Assembly: GCA_029975555.1 (NCBI GenBank)
Contig: JARKOY010000125.1
Span: 62,001 to 126,000 of the forward strand
Direction: 5' to 3'
Source: Spirochaetia bacterium
GTDB taxonomy: Bacteria > Spirochaetota > Spirochaetia > Treponematales > Rectinemataceae
Length of the DNA: 64,000 nt
The position numbers were made by a program, and so were the translations under genes. This document shows, in pieces, positions 16,300-23,800 of the stretch. Every line of letters starts with the position of its first letter. The stretch's first letter is position 1. The notes beneath the pieces are model-generated. The model was given only the letters and a program-made list of their open reading frames with translations. It did no database searches and had not been told where the DNA came from.

Positions 16300-16328
16300 C
16301 ATATAAAAAAAGAGGAAGGAGGCTTGCC

Positions 16329-17699
16329 GTGAAAAAAGCGCTTGTATTGCTTGTTCTGTTGGTTGTCGCCATCCCTGTCTTTGCCCAAGAGCACGTTGGG
16401 GCAGGATTCAGCTTCGCCGCAGGGCTGGGCACAGACCTTCTGCCCAATCCAAGCGATCCCACAAAGCTGGAGAGTTGGTCCAAACTGGCGCTGCAGCCTG
16501 AGTTTTCCATCGGGAAATTTGGCATCGGACTGGACCTCATGCTCAGGTTCAAGCTCGGGACAGGCGCCAGCGCCTTTCAGGTGTACGAGCCTGATTGGAT
16601 ACCCCAGGCCGGCCAGACCATCTTCGACGTCTATTTGCCCAAGATCCTCTACATTCGCTATGGCTATCAGTGGGAAGACCCCTTCTACATCAAGATGGGA
16701 TCCATCTCCGATTTTACCCTCGGAAACGGACTGATCGTCGACAACTATTCGAACATGCGCTTTTTGCCTCGGCGGCGCATGTTCGGCATGCAGCTTGGCG
16801 TGGATGGAAGCCTTTTCGGCGTCCCCTATGTCGGCATCGAGGCGCTGACCGGCAATGTCACCAAGCTCGATGTCATTGGAGGCCGGGTGTATGTGAGGCC
16901 CCTTGCCTTTATGGGAAAAAGTCTCCTGGGGAAACTGCAGGTAGGCGCGATCGGCGTGTACGACAGGGATCCATACCTCTATGTCGACGATGCCGCATAC
17001 GGGACCAGCTATACCAGCACGCTGCCTTCGGAGCCTCTCTATGTGGTCGGGGCCGACATCACCTTGCCCGTCATTCAGAGCGACGTGTTCTCTCTCACGA
17101 CCTTCGCGGAGGGGGCGCGAGAGATGAACAACGCCATGGGCGCGATCGCAGGCATCAGAGGCAGGGTTGTGCACTTTATCTTGTACGGAGCTCAGTTCAG
17201 GTATTTCCAGGACGACTTCATCCCTTCCTATTTCGACGCGAACTATGATCTTTACAGGGCCGACAGGTTCGTCTACATCAAGACCCACACGCCGGCCGGC
17301 ACGAATTTCAATCCAAGCTGGCTGGCGTCGCTGGGCTTCGATCTCTTCAAATCTTCGCTGACCTTCAAGGTGGCGCTCGATGCGCCCTTTGCATGGATAC
17401 AGGATATCACATCCGACAATTCGGCGGACTTCCCCCACCTGCTCGGTTCGCTCAAGCTCGCCCGCGGCCTTATTCCCAACGTGGACATTGCGGCGCGGTA
17501 CGAAAAATTTTTCCTCGGCAAAAAAACAGGTGGAAACGTGTGGCGGGACATCATCAGCCTGAGGGACGCATCGATCGGCGTCACGGTGAGCTATAAGGCA
17601 GGCACGGCGCTCGTCTCGATGGACTATGCCTATACGTGGAACCCGACAAAAAATAATTTTGACGTCGTCTCAAGTCTCTCGGTCGGATTCGAGCTGTAG
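16329..17699 (+). CDS. predicted outer-membrane beta-barrel protein
   Basis: A 456-residue exported protein with a clear signal peptide (KKALVLLVLLVVAIPVFAQ, cleavage after AQ near residue 20). The rest is built of alternating short amphipathic strands rich in Gly, Tyr, Phe and Asp with few cysteines, and the last strand ends SLSVGFEL, typical of barrels inserted by BamA. The strand pattern resembles treponemal outer-membrane proteins, but I cannot assign a named family. GGAGG lies 7 nt before the GTG start. It is monocistronic with a strong terminator after it. It could be a porin or transporter; substrate is unknown. Confidence 0.8.
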   Translation: MKKALVLLVLLVVAIPVFAQEHVGAGFSFAAGLGTDLLPNPSDPTKLESWSKLALQPEFSIGKFGIGLDLMLRFKLGTGASAFQVYEPDWIPQAGQTIFDVYLPKILYIRYGYQWEDPFYIKMGSISDFTLGNGLIVDNYSNMRFLPRRRMFGMQLGVDGSLFGVPYVGIEALTGNVTKLDVIGGRVYVRPLAFMGKSLLGKLQVGAIGVYDRDPYLYVDDAAYGTSYTSTLPSEPLYVVGADITLPVIQSDVFSLTTFAEGAREMNNAMGAIAGIRGRVVHFILYGAQFRYFQDDFIPSYFDANYDLYRADRFVYIKTHTPAGTNFNPSWLASLGFDLFKSSLTFKVALDAPFAWIQDITSDNSADFPHLLGSLKLARGLIPNVDIAARYEKFFLGKKTGGNVWRDIISLRDASIGVTVSYKAGTALVSMDYAYTWNPTKNNFDVVSSLSVGFEL

Positions 17700-17742
17700 A
17701 GGGTAATCCGACGACACAGGTCACAGCGCCAACCATCAACCC

Positions 17743-17786
17743 AGGCCGCGCATTTCCGCATATGCGGGCGCGGCCTTTGTTTTTTC
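17743..17786 (+). terminator. intrinsic terminator after the outer-membrane protein gene
   Basis: Stem AGGCCGCGC / GCGCGGCCT with an inner CCGCATATGCGG stem, followed by TTGTTTTTT. Confidence 0.88.
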
Positions 17787-17811
17787 TGCTGAAATGATTA
17801 TCATACCAACG

Positions 17812-19575
17812 ATGGGAAAAATCAGAATTCTGCCCCCGGAAACTTCTCGCCGCATCGCCGCGGGAGAAGTCATCGACAGACCCGCCTCCGCCCTCCGAGA
17901 GCTCCTCGACAATGCCATCGACGCAGACGCGCACGACATCTCGGTCTCGATATCGCAGGGGGGCGTTGAAGAGATAACCGTCTCAGACGATGGATGCGGC
18001 ATGTCGAAAGAAGATCTTGCCCTATCCATCAAGGAACACGCCACGTCGAAGATATACGAGCCCGATGACATCCTGAGGGCAAAGACCCTCGGATTCCGCG
18101 GCGAGGCGCTGGCATCCATCGCTGCAGTGGCGCGCCTCGAGATTGCAACGAGGCTGCGCGCCTCGTCCGAGGGCTGGCGACTTTCGAGCTCCCCCCTCCA
18201 GGACCCCACCCTTGACCTTTTCCCCTGCAAAGAAGGCACGAGGGTCTCCGTCCGAGGGCTCTTCGAATCCTTTCCCGCCCGCAGGCAATTTCTGAAAAGG
18301 CCTCAAAGCGAGGCCTTTTTGTGCAGAACGACGTTTGTCGAACGCGCCCTTGCGCACCCAGAGATCACGTTCCGCTGGAGATCGTCGAACGATACACAGG
18401 TGATCACGCCGACTTCTGCCAAGGAACGAATTGTCCAGTGCTATCCCGAGCTCTCCCGCACCCCACTCTTCGACGCCTCCTTCAAGACCGAAGAGGTGCA
18501 GGTGCACATTGTCTACGCAGACATCTCGTCGTACAGGAAAGATCGCAAATTCCTCCAGGTGTTCGTGAATAGAAGGAGAGTGCCTGAATGGGGCCTCGTC
18601 AGCCTCCTAGAATATGAATTCGGGAAATATCTGCCCGGCGGCGCCCATGCGATCGCGTTTCTTTTTCTGGAAATAGAGCCGTCGCTCGCCGATTTCAATA
18701 TTCACCCCGCCAAAAAAGAAGTGCGGCTGAAAAATCCGGCGGAGGTCAGATCGGTAGTCCACACTCTTTTGTCGAACGAATTGACTGCCCGGTACAGAGG
18801 GGCACCGCAGGCCCTCGAGAGACACGCTCCGATGTATGGAGAGGCCCTCTCCGCATCAGGCGAAACCGTATTTCTTCCGACCTTCGATGAGGTTCGACCA
18901 TGCGCCGTGGAGGAACCACCTGGCCGCTGGAAAAGGGACGCGTCATTTCTCAGTTCTTCCCAGAGCGCGGGGGCGCAAGCGCGCGGGACGCAGCTTCCTT
19001 CGGATTTCTGGCAGAAGGTGAAACAGGGGCAGCTCTCTTCTCACCGATACATCGGCAAGGGGCCGGGGCCTTTTCTTCTTTTTGAGATGGAAGACGCGCT
19101 CTTCATCCTCGATCAGCACGCGGCACATGAGCGCATCCTCTACGACAGAATCAAGGCGAAAAGGGGGGAAAGCCAACCTCTCCTCGTGCCCTACGTGCTC
19201 GAGCCTCAGGAGAATGAACACTACCTCAGAGAGTCCTCTCAAATTCTCGAGTACGTGGGCTACAGGATCGAAAAAGAGTCGGAGGCCTGGGTTGTGGATG
19301 CCGTCCCGGCAATCGCGGCGTCCAAGGCCCTCGAAGCGCTCGTCGAATGGCTGTCCCAGCCTTCCTCCGATGCGACGCCCATAGACGCCATCGCCGCGAA
19401 CCTCTCGTGCAAGGCCGCGATCAAAGACGGGGACATTCTCGATCAGCCTTCCGCCGAACGACTGATAGCAGAGGCATTGGCGCTCCCCGAGCCGCGCTGT
19501 CCTCACGGGCGTCCGATCTTCATCGCAATTCCGAGGGAGAAGCTCTATGCAATGTTCGGGAGAATCGTCGAATGA
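17812..19575 (+). CDS. mutL: DNA mismatch repair protein MutL (endonuclease type)
   Basis: Links MutS mismatch recognition to strand incision. It has 587 residues. The N-terminal GHKL ATPase shows IAAGEVIDRPASALRELLDNAIDA, DDGCGM and TLGFRGEALASI. The C-terminal domain carries the metal-dependent nickase motifs DQHAAHERILYD (434-445), CKAAIKDGD and CPHGRP (from 563), as expected where MutH is absent. The last acidic residue of the DQHA-X2-E-X4-E motif is Asp rather than Glu. Neither ATG (17794 or 17812) has a visible ribosome-binding site; 17812 places Met as in other MutL proteins. Its stop overlaps the next gene as ATGA. Confidence 0.95.
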   Translation: MGKIRILPPETSRRIAAGEVIDRPASALRELLDNAIDADAHDISVSISQGGVEEITVSDDGCGMSKEDLALSIKEHATSKIYEPDDILRAKTLGFRGEALASIAAVARLEIATRLRASSEGWRLSSSPLQDPTLDLFPCKEGTRVSVRGLFESFPARRQFLKRPQSEAFLCRTTFVERALAHPEITFRWRSSNDTQVITPTSAKERIVQCYPELSRTPLFDASFKTEEVQVHIVYADISSYRKDRKFLQVFVNRRRVPEWGLVSLLEYEFGKYLPGGAHAIAFLFLEIEPSLADFNIHPAKKEVRLKNPAEVRSVVHTLLSNELTARYRGAPQALERHAPMYGEALSASGETVFLPTFDEVRPCAVEEPPGRWKRDASFLSSSQSAGAQARGTQLPSDFWQKVKQGQLSSHRYIGKGPGPFLLFEMEDALFILDQHAAHERILYDRIKAKRGESQPLLVPYVLEPQENEHYLRESSQILEYVGYRIEKESEAWVVDAVPAIAASKALEALVEWLSQPSSDATPIDAIAANLSCKAAIKDGDILDQPSAERLIAEALALPEPRCPHGRPIFIAIPREKLYAMFGRIVE

Positions 19576-20249
19576 AAAAGCCCCTCCACATACTCTGCGT
19601 CGCCGACGAAGTCGACCTGCTCGTCTACAGTAGTCAAATATGCGAGCGCTTTTCCGACATCGACCTTGTACTTTCGGCGGGCGACCTTCCGGACGAATAT
19701 CTCGAATACATAGCGAGCATGCTCAACAAACCGCTCATCTCCGTCGCGGGAAACCACGATAAAGGCGATGAGCCTTCCGATTGCTGCGGGGGGCTTCGCT
19801 TCAGCGGCGGCACTGAGCAACGCGGAGGCTTCGGTCGACTCCGGTTCGGCATACGAGAGGAAAACGGCGTCAGTGTGCTCGGACTGCCCGGTTCCATCCG
19901 GTACAATGATGGACAGAACCAATACACCGACGCATGGATGACGTTCCGGATCATTCAAATGCTTCCGAGGCTTCTTCTGCGACGGCTTTTTAGGGGGAGA
20001 TCGGTGGACATCATCCTCGCTCATTGCCCACCCCGAGGCATCCACGACGGCGGGGATCCTGCTCATGTCGGGTTCTCGGCCTACCGGTGGCTCATACGGC
20101 TTGCGAGGCCATACTACTTCATCCACGGCCATGTGCACCTCTACGACTTGCAGGCCCTCCGCGAGATAGAGTATTTTGATACATCCGTGATCAATGTCTA
20201 CGGACACCGGGTGATCACCCTGCCAAAGGAGCGCAACAATGGCGGATGA
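19572..20249 (+). CDS. calcineurin-like metallophosphoesterase
   Basis: A 225-residue protein of the calcineurin-like phosphoesterase family. Metal-binding motifs appear in order: LSAGDLPDEY, VAGNHDKGDE, LAHCPPRGIHDG and the closing HGHVH. The N-terminal metal Asp usually found as DxH is less clear (CVADEVD), which is a small oddity. Substrate is unknown; relatives act on nucleotides, phosphodiesters or phosphoproteins. It overlaps mutL by 4 nt and the next gene by 11 nt, so the three form one translationally coupled operon. Confidence 0.85.
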   Translation: MKKPLHILCVADEVDLLVYSSQICERFSDIDLVLSAGDLPDEYLEYIASMLNKPLISVAGNHDKGDEPSDCCGGLRFSGGTEQRGGFGRLRFGIREENGVSVLGLPGSIRYNDGQNQYTDAWMTFRIIQMLPRLLLRRLFRGRSVDIILAHCPPRGIHDGGDPAHVGFSAYRWLIRLARPYYFIHGHVHLYDLQALREIEYFDTSVINVYGHRVITLPKERNNGG

Positions 20250-21156
20250 TTATCACACACAGGCCGAGAGAGATTTCTACAGAGCCAAGACAAAGGCCTT
20301 AACATCGAGAATTTTTGGAATACTGAGGCCCTCGCTCTTCGAGCTAATGCCTTTCGATGAGGCCAAGCGGCTGATTAAGCCACAGGGCGAGATGTACCGA
20401 GGAGTGACATCGGTTCGCCTCGCGGACATTGTGGGCAGCGAGGGACGGTACAGGGATTTCAACCGCTTCTTTTTCCCCAAGAAGGAGCACCTCAAGTCTC
20501 GCTGGACCGGGATCGATGAGCTCCAGTATAAAGATGTGATCTTGCCTCCTGTAGTCCTCTATGAAATGGGCGGTTTATACTTTGTCCGCGACGGCAACCA
20601 CAGGGTTTCCGTCGCGCGAGCAAAGGGACAAGAATTCATCGATGCCGAGGTCGTCTCGCTCAAGTCCGAGATACAGCTCACCCCCGACATGTCGATTCAG
20701 GACATCAAGCGGGCCGTCGTCGAATACGAAAAGCAGCGCTTCTACAGAGAGACAAACTACGTCAATGTCGTAGGCTCCGACGATCTTGTGTTCAGCGAGC
20801 CGGGACGATACGACACGATCAAGGAGCACGTGCTCGTACACAAATATTTTTTGAACCAGAACATGGCTGAAGAGATCCCTTTTCACGAGGCGCTCTTTTC
20901 ATGGCATGAAAATGTATATCAGCCCATCTGCCAGGCCATAGAGGCAGAGAATTTGCTCTCGCTCTTCCCTGGCCGCACTGTTTCGGACCTCTATCTCTTT
21001 CTCGTCGCACACTGGGACGAGCTTAAGCGCACATTTGGCCGCTTCGTGGAGATAGGAGAGGCAGCCGAAAGCTTTAAAATCCAGACAAAGCGGGGGCGAC
21101 GGCGTTTTTTCTACCACATCCGCACGCTCTGGGGTGCGATATGCAAAAAAAAATAA
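20239..21156 (+). CDS. DUF4032-like protein with ParB/sulfiredoxin-type motif
   Basis: A 305-residue protein. The stretch YFVRDGNHRVSVARAKGQ resembles the GxHR motif of ParB/sulfiredoxin-fold domains, where it binds nucleotide. It is followed by helical regions and a basic C-terminus (KRGRRRFFYHIRTLWGAICKKK). Proteins with this layout (DUF4032) are known in spirochaetes and actinobacteria, without an established function. GGAG precedes the start, which lies inside the end of the phosphoesterase gene. Coupling to mutL suggests a housekeeping rather than accessory role. Confidence 0.75.
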   Translation: MADDYHTQAERDFYRAKTKALTSRIFGILRPSLFELMPFDEAKRLIKPQGEMYRGVTSVRLADIVGSEGRYRDFNRFFFPKKEHLKSRWTGIDELQYKDVILPPVVLYEMGGLYFVRDGNHRVSVARAKGQEFIDAEVVSLKSEIQLTPDMSIQDIKRAVVEYEKQRFYRETNYVNVVGSDDLVFSEPGRYDTIKEHVLVHKYFLNQNMAEEIPFHEALFSWHENVYQPICQAIEAENLLSLFPGRTVSDLYLFLVAHWDELKRTFGRFVEIGEAAESFKIQTKRGRRRFFYHIRTLWGAICKKK

Positions 21157-21198
21157 AAATTTTCACCCAAAATTGTAACCTTGAAATCAAATTTCCAT

Positions 21199-21204
21199 TA
21201 TAAT
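21199..21204 (+). promoter_or_regulatory. -10 element of the second candidate small RNA
   Basis: Perfect TATAAT in AT-rich DNA just after the DUF4032-like gene. No convincing -35 is present at 16-18 bp (TTGTAA sits 20 bp upstream), so promoter strength is uncertain. Confidence 0.5.
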
Positions 21205-21210
21205 TAACGA

Positions 21211-21292
21211 CGAGAGCAAGTGAGCGCAGCTTCTTCTTGCAGCCTCCATTGTATCGGCCGCCGGATACCCCTCCTTATCCGGCGGCATTTTT
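21211..21292 (+). ncRNA. candidate small RNA with C-rich single-stranded motifs (unit B)
   Basis: About 82 nt from a TATAAT box to an intrinsic terminator, with no plausible reading frame. In order: a 5' hairpin GCAAG / CTTGC (21216-21240); an unpaired linker containing CCTCC (21243-21247); a terminator stem of 11 bp with loop CCCCTCCT. The layout matches unit A at 13217-13309 although the sequences differ. Both place CCTCC, complementary to GGAGG, in the terminator loop. It could instead be the 3' UTR of the upstream operon, but the TATAAT box and defined hairpins favour its own transcript. Confidence 0.5.
21257..21292 (+). terminator. intrinsic terminator of candidate small RNA B
   Basis: Perfect 11-bp stem GCCGCCGGATA / TATCCGGCGGC, 8-nt loop CCCCTCCT, then ATTTTTAT. 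It would also end transcripts of the mutL operon. Confidence 0.85.
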
Positions 21293-21297
21293 ATGAA

Positions 21298-21326
21298 TTG
21301 ACTTTCTGGGCCGATTTCTATATTCT
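21298..21326 (+). promoter_or_regulatory. promoter of the small Cys-rich protein gene
   Basis: TTGACT (21298-21303), 17-bp spacer, TATTCT (21321-21326). It begins directly after the preceding terminator. Confidence 0.65.
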
Positions 21327-21361
21327 TGTCGCGGTTGTTTTTCGTATCCAAAGGAGTTGTC

Positions 21362-21532
21362 ATGGCACAGATTTCCAAAAACGCGCGTACGACCACCTCT
21401 ACCCACCACTTCTACTGCCCCTGCGGCGGCGAAATAAAGATGAAGACCATCTTTGAAAACGGCAGGGTCAAAAATATTGCCGAATGCGAAAAATGCAAAA
21501 GGGTCGAGCGGCGTCCAAGCGACTTCAAATGA
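21362..21532 (+). CDS. 56-residue Cys-rich (zinc-ribbon-like) protein
   Basis: Small basic protein with two pairs of cysteines, YCPCGGEI and AECEKCKRVE, that could bind one zinc ion. The length and charge recall ribosome-associated zinc-ribbon proteins, but it is not L32, L33, L36 or S14 by motif, and I do not recognise the family. AAAGGAG lies six bases before the start at 21362. It has its own promoter and a strong terminator after it, so it is an independent gene with a good case for expression. Function unknown. Confidence 0.75.
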   Translation: MAQISKNARTTTSTHHFYCPCGGEIKMKTIFENGRVKNIAECEKCKRVERRPSDFK

Positions 21533-21547
21533 GCTTGATGAATGCGT

Positions 21548-21585
21548 AAAAGGCCCTCGGTACGGAAGTCCCGAGGGCCTTTTCG
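21548..21585 (+). terminator. intrinsic terminator after the Cys-rich protein gene
   Basis: Perfect 13-bp stem AAAAGGCCCTCGG / CCGAGGGCCTTTT. With A and T tracts on either side it can work in both directions, serving plsC on the minus strand as well. Confidence 0.88.
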
Positions 21586-21636
21586 TGTGGCACGATCAAT
21601 CGTGCGCTCATCGGCGGAGATTATGGGGCACGATCA

Positions 21637-22401
21637 TCATCGCCTCCGCATAGCCTCGATGTGCTCGGCAATCTGCGCGCGAGCGTCGGCGAGCAGTGCC
21701 TCGATTTCACGTTTACCCCGTGGAGGATCGTATATCTTCACAATTTCGGCGATATATGGTTCCTTCCCGAATCTTCTCAGAAACCCCCGTATGGTTGCGA
21801 CCTTCCAGCCACCATCGATCGCGATCGCGGCGACCGGTACAGACTCAACATCGAGTATCTTTCTCACTCCCGCCGAGTGAAATATGCCCAGTTTGCCGTT
21901 CCTGGACCTCGTCCCCTCGGGAAAGACGACGGGGCAGGTGCGCTCTCTCTTACAGCGCTCCGCCATATTCGATACCGCCCGCATTGCTTCGATGGGCTCC
22001 CCGCGCCGCCGCACGAGACAATGGCCTCCCTTTCTCAGCGTGAAGCTCACAAGAGGAATGCCGTACTGAAGCTCTTTTTTGGCCACGAACCGAGGTTTCC
22101 TCTCTATTCCCAACAACCATATGAGGACGAGTATGTCCAAGAGGCTCTGGTGATTAGAAATCACGAGGCAGTGATCAGGAATCTCGAGCTTCTTGGGGTT
22201 TGACACAGTAATACTGAATCCTCGGAAGGCTCTGAACAGCCTAAGGATCACCGCTGCACCTATCTGCTCATAACGTGCACAGAGATAATCGCGCGCGCTT
22301 CGTGGTGCAGTGAAAACATACTGTACCACCACCACGAATTCGAGCACAAACAACATCAAAACCACAAAAAGAGCAATCAGCGCATTGACAAACATCGTCA
22401 T
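21637..22401 (-). CDS. plsC: 1-acyl-sn-glycerol-3-phosphate acyltransferase (PlsC family)
   Basis: Inner-membrane enzyme that acylates lysophosphatidic acid to phosphatidic acid. It has 254 residues. An N-terminal membrane anchor (ALIALFVVLMLFVLEFVVVV) precedes the catalytic NHQSLLD motif (the H-X4-D box) and the second block FPEGTRSRNG that binds the glycerol phosphate. A third hydrophobic block, VPVAAIAIDGG, is present. The start at 22401 has only a weak ribosome-binding site. The gene is monocistronic and divergent from rpsT, with about 140 bp between the starts. Confidence 0.9.
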   Translation of the reverse strand: MTMFVNALIALFVVLMLFVLEFVVVVQYVFTAPRSARDYLCARYEQIGAAVILRLFRAFRGFSITVSNPKKLEIPDHCLVISNHQSLLDILVLIWLLGIERKPRFVAKKELQYGIPLVSFTLRKGGHCLVRRRGEPIEAMRAVSNMAERCKRERTCPVVFPEGTRSRNGKLGIFHSAGVRKILDVESVPVAAIAIDGGWKVATIRGFLRRFGKEPYIAEIVKIYDPPRGKREIEALLADARAQIAEHIEAMRRR

Positions 22402-22448
22402 AACTCTTTATCGTATTTTATCTCGCAATGCAATTACCCCAATAAGTA

Positions 22449-22478
22449 TTGACATTTATAGGTAGTATCTGCTAGCTT
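22449..22478 (+). promoter_or_regulatory. possible promoter for rpsT
   Basis: TTGACA (22449-22454) with a weak -10 (TAGCTT, 18-bp spacing). Downstream, TGCTA / TAGCA and two TAGCATT repeats give the leader some structure, possibly for S20 autoregulation (inference). Confidence 0.4.
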
Positions 22479-22539
22479 TGTGTAGCATTTTGACCAAACC
22501 AAGGTTAGCATTCAGCATATTGTATCCGGAGGAATTCCA

Positions 22540-22806
22540 TTGAGTGCAAAGAATTTGTCGGCTGAAAAGCGCCAAAGACAGAACGAGAAGCGCAGGCTCA
22601 CCAATAAAAGCACCAAAACGGCAATAAGGACCGCAGCAAAGAAAGTTGTGGTGGCGTCCGAAAAGAAGGATGTGGCAGCAGCAAAAGAAGCCCTGCTTGA
22701 GATGATTAAGCGAATCGATTCGGCTGCACGAAAAGGCATCATAAAGAAAAACACTGCAGCACGAAAAAAATCTCGCATGCAGAAGCTTGTAAATAGGCTA
22801 GGTTAA
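22540..22806 (+). CDS. rpsT: 30S ribosomal protein S20
   Basis: Primary 16S rRNA-binding protein, 88 residues, very rich in Lys, Arg and Ala and wholly helical in pattern. The family signature NEKRRLTNKSTKTAIRTA is near the N-terminus, and GIIKKNTAARKKSRM is the conserved C-terminal block. The start is TTG at 22540 with GGAGG 7 nt before it; no ATG is available nearby. A non-ATG start is also known for S20 in E. coli, where it takes part in autoregulation. A short GCCGGA / TCCGGC hairpin separates it from the HU-family gene. Confidence 0.96.
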   Translation: MSAKNLSAEKRQRQNEKRRLTNKSTKTAIRTAAKKVVVASEKKDVAAAKEALLEMIKRIDSAARKGIIKKNTAARKKSRMQKLVNRLG

Positions 22807-22853
22807 GTTCCGCCGGAGGACAGTCCGGCACTTAGGAAGGAGCAGAGAACGGT

Positions 22854-23198
22854 ATGGCCGAAAAACTGACAAAAGCCGAGCTGATAGATGCGCTGTACGA
22901 ATCGCTGTCGCCGTCGAGCCGGACAACCCGCAAGGAAATCCACGAGCTTATCGACGGTCTGTTTTCAGAAATCAAAGGTGCTATCCTTGAGGGGAAAATC
23001 GTGGAACTCAGGGGCTTCGGGACCTTCGAAGTAAAACTCAGGAAAGGCAGATCAAAAGCCAGAAATCCCAAGACCGGCGAGATTGTCGCAGTGTCGGATC
23101 ACGGCGTAGCTACCTTCAGGCCAGGCAGGGAACTCAAGAAAGCTGCATGGGAAATGGAGACTACCCGCATTCCGAAATCATTCAGAAAGAGAGATTGA
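22854..23198 (+). CDS. HU/IHF-family DNA-binding protein
   Basis: Nucleoid-associated dimeric protein that bends DNA, 114 residues. The N-terminal helices (LTKAELIDALYESL) lead to the signature ELRGFGTFEVKLRKGRSKARNPKTGE, the DNA-gripping beta arm with its Pro. GKIVEL and FRPGRELKK are in place. It has about 20 extra C-terminal residues ending in basic KSFRKRD, longer than typical HU (90). AAGGAG lies upstream. It is downstream of rpsT in the same direction and may be co-transcribed. HU versus IHF cannot be decided from sequence. Confidence 0.92.
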   Translation: MAEKLTKAELIDALYESLSPSSRTTRKEIHELIDGLFSEIKGAILEGKIVELRGFGTFEVKLRKGRSKARNPKTGEIVAVSDHGVATFRPGRELKKAAWEMETTRIPKSFRKRD

Positions 23199-23222
23199 AC
23201 CGATTGCTGCGCGTGCAGCGTT

Positions 23223-23248
23223 GAGGGCTGTTCGAGGGGACAGCCCTC
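23223..23248 (+). other. hairpin between the HU-family gene and the bactofilin gene
   Basis: Perfect 9-bp stem GAGGGCTGT / ACAGCCCTC with an 8-nt G-rich loop, ending 11 nt before the bactofilin ATG and lacking a T tract. It sits where a ribosome-binding site would be expected and may modulate translation or protect mRNA ends. Confidence 0.5.
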
Positions 23249-23259
23249 GGTATCAAAGT

Positions 23260-23619
23260 ATGAAAAGGCTGAATTTCGAACCTCCGGAACCGTATGGAAC
23301 GTATATCGGTCCGGCGGTTATCATGAATGGAAGGCTCCGTTCAAGCCTTCCTCTGAATTTACGCTGTGCCTTTCATGGGGCCCTGGAAGGCACGTTTATT
23401 CGAATCGATCGCAATGCCGATATACAAACAAGCACCTGTACGGCACGGCAGGTGGTGATCGCAGGTCGTTTTGCGGGGGCCGTGAGCGTGGCTGACAGCA
23501 TCGTCATGTTGCCCAACGCCATCGTTGCCGCAGACATCAAAGCAGCAGATATACACATCATCGAAGGCGCAAAATTCCAAGGCAGTATCGAAACGTATGA
23601 TAGAGACGAGAGGCATTGA
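23260..23619 (+). CDS. bactofilin (polymer-forming cytoskeletal protein)
   Basis: A 119-residue bactofilin-domain protein (DUF583). Short repeating beta strands (LEGTFIRIDRNADI, RQVVIAGRFAGAV, NAIVAADIKAADIHI, EGAKFQGSI) make the right-handed beta-helix pattern typical of the family. Bactofilins self-assemble without nucleotide into filaments that guide cell shape, wall synthesis or polar placement. The usual Pro-rich, membrane-binding N-terminus is short here (NFEPPEPYGTY). No ribosome-binding site precedes the ATG; a hairpin occupies the space. The rho promoter lies across its stop codon. Confidence 0.8.
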   Translation: MKRLNFEPPEPYGTYIGPAVIMNGRLRSSLPLNLRCAFHGALEGTFIRIDRNADIQTSTCTARQVVIAGRFAGAVSVADSIVMLPNAIVAADIKAADIHIIEGAKFQGSIETYDRDERH

Positions 23620-23644
23620 CATCGTTTCATCGCTCCACTATATT
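23616..23644 (+). promoter_or_regulatory. promoter of rho
   Basis: Consensus TTGACA (23616-23621) overlapping the bactofilin stop codon, 17-bp spacer, TATATT (23639-23644). The leader to rho is about 150 nt and AT-rich; rho leaders are often used for autoregulation. Confidence 0.8.
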
Positions 23645-23800
23645 GATTTTTATACTGTGCACATGCGGTATCGATTGCCGTGCATGGTTGAAAAACCATA
23701 CCAACCGATTCAATGCGCCGTCTAAAAAATCCTTCCGAAAATATCTGCGGGTTGTTCTGCTGTACGCCCCGCTTTTACAGCATAGATCATGGAGATACTG

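Noticed and set aside
16299-17438. 379-codon minus-strand frame opposite the outer-membrane protein
   Set aside because: The plus strand has signal peptide, start site and terminator, while the minus frame has none.
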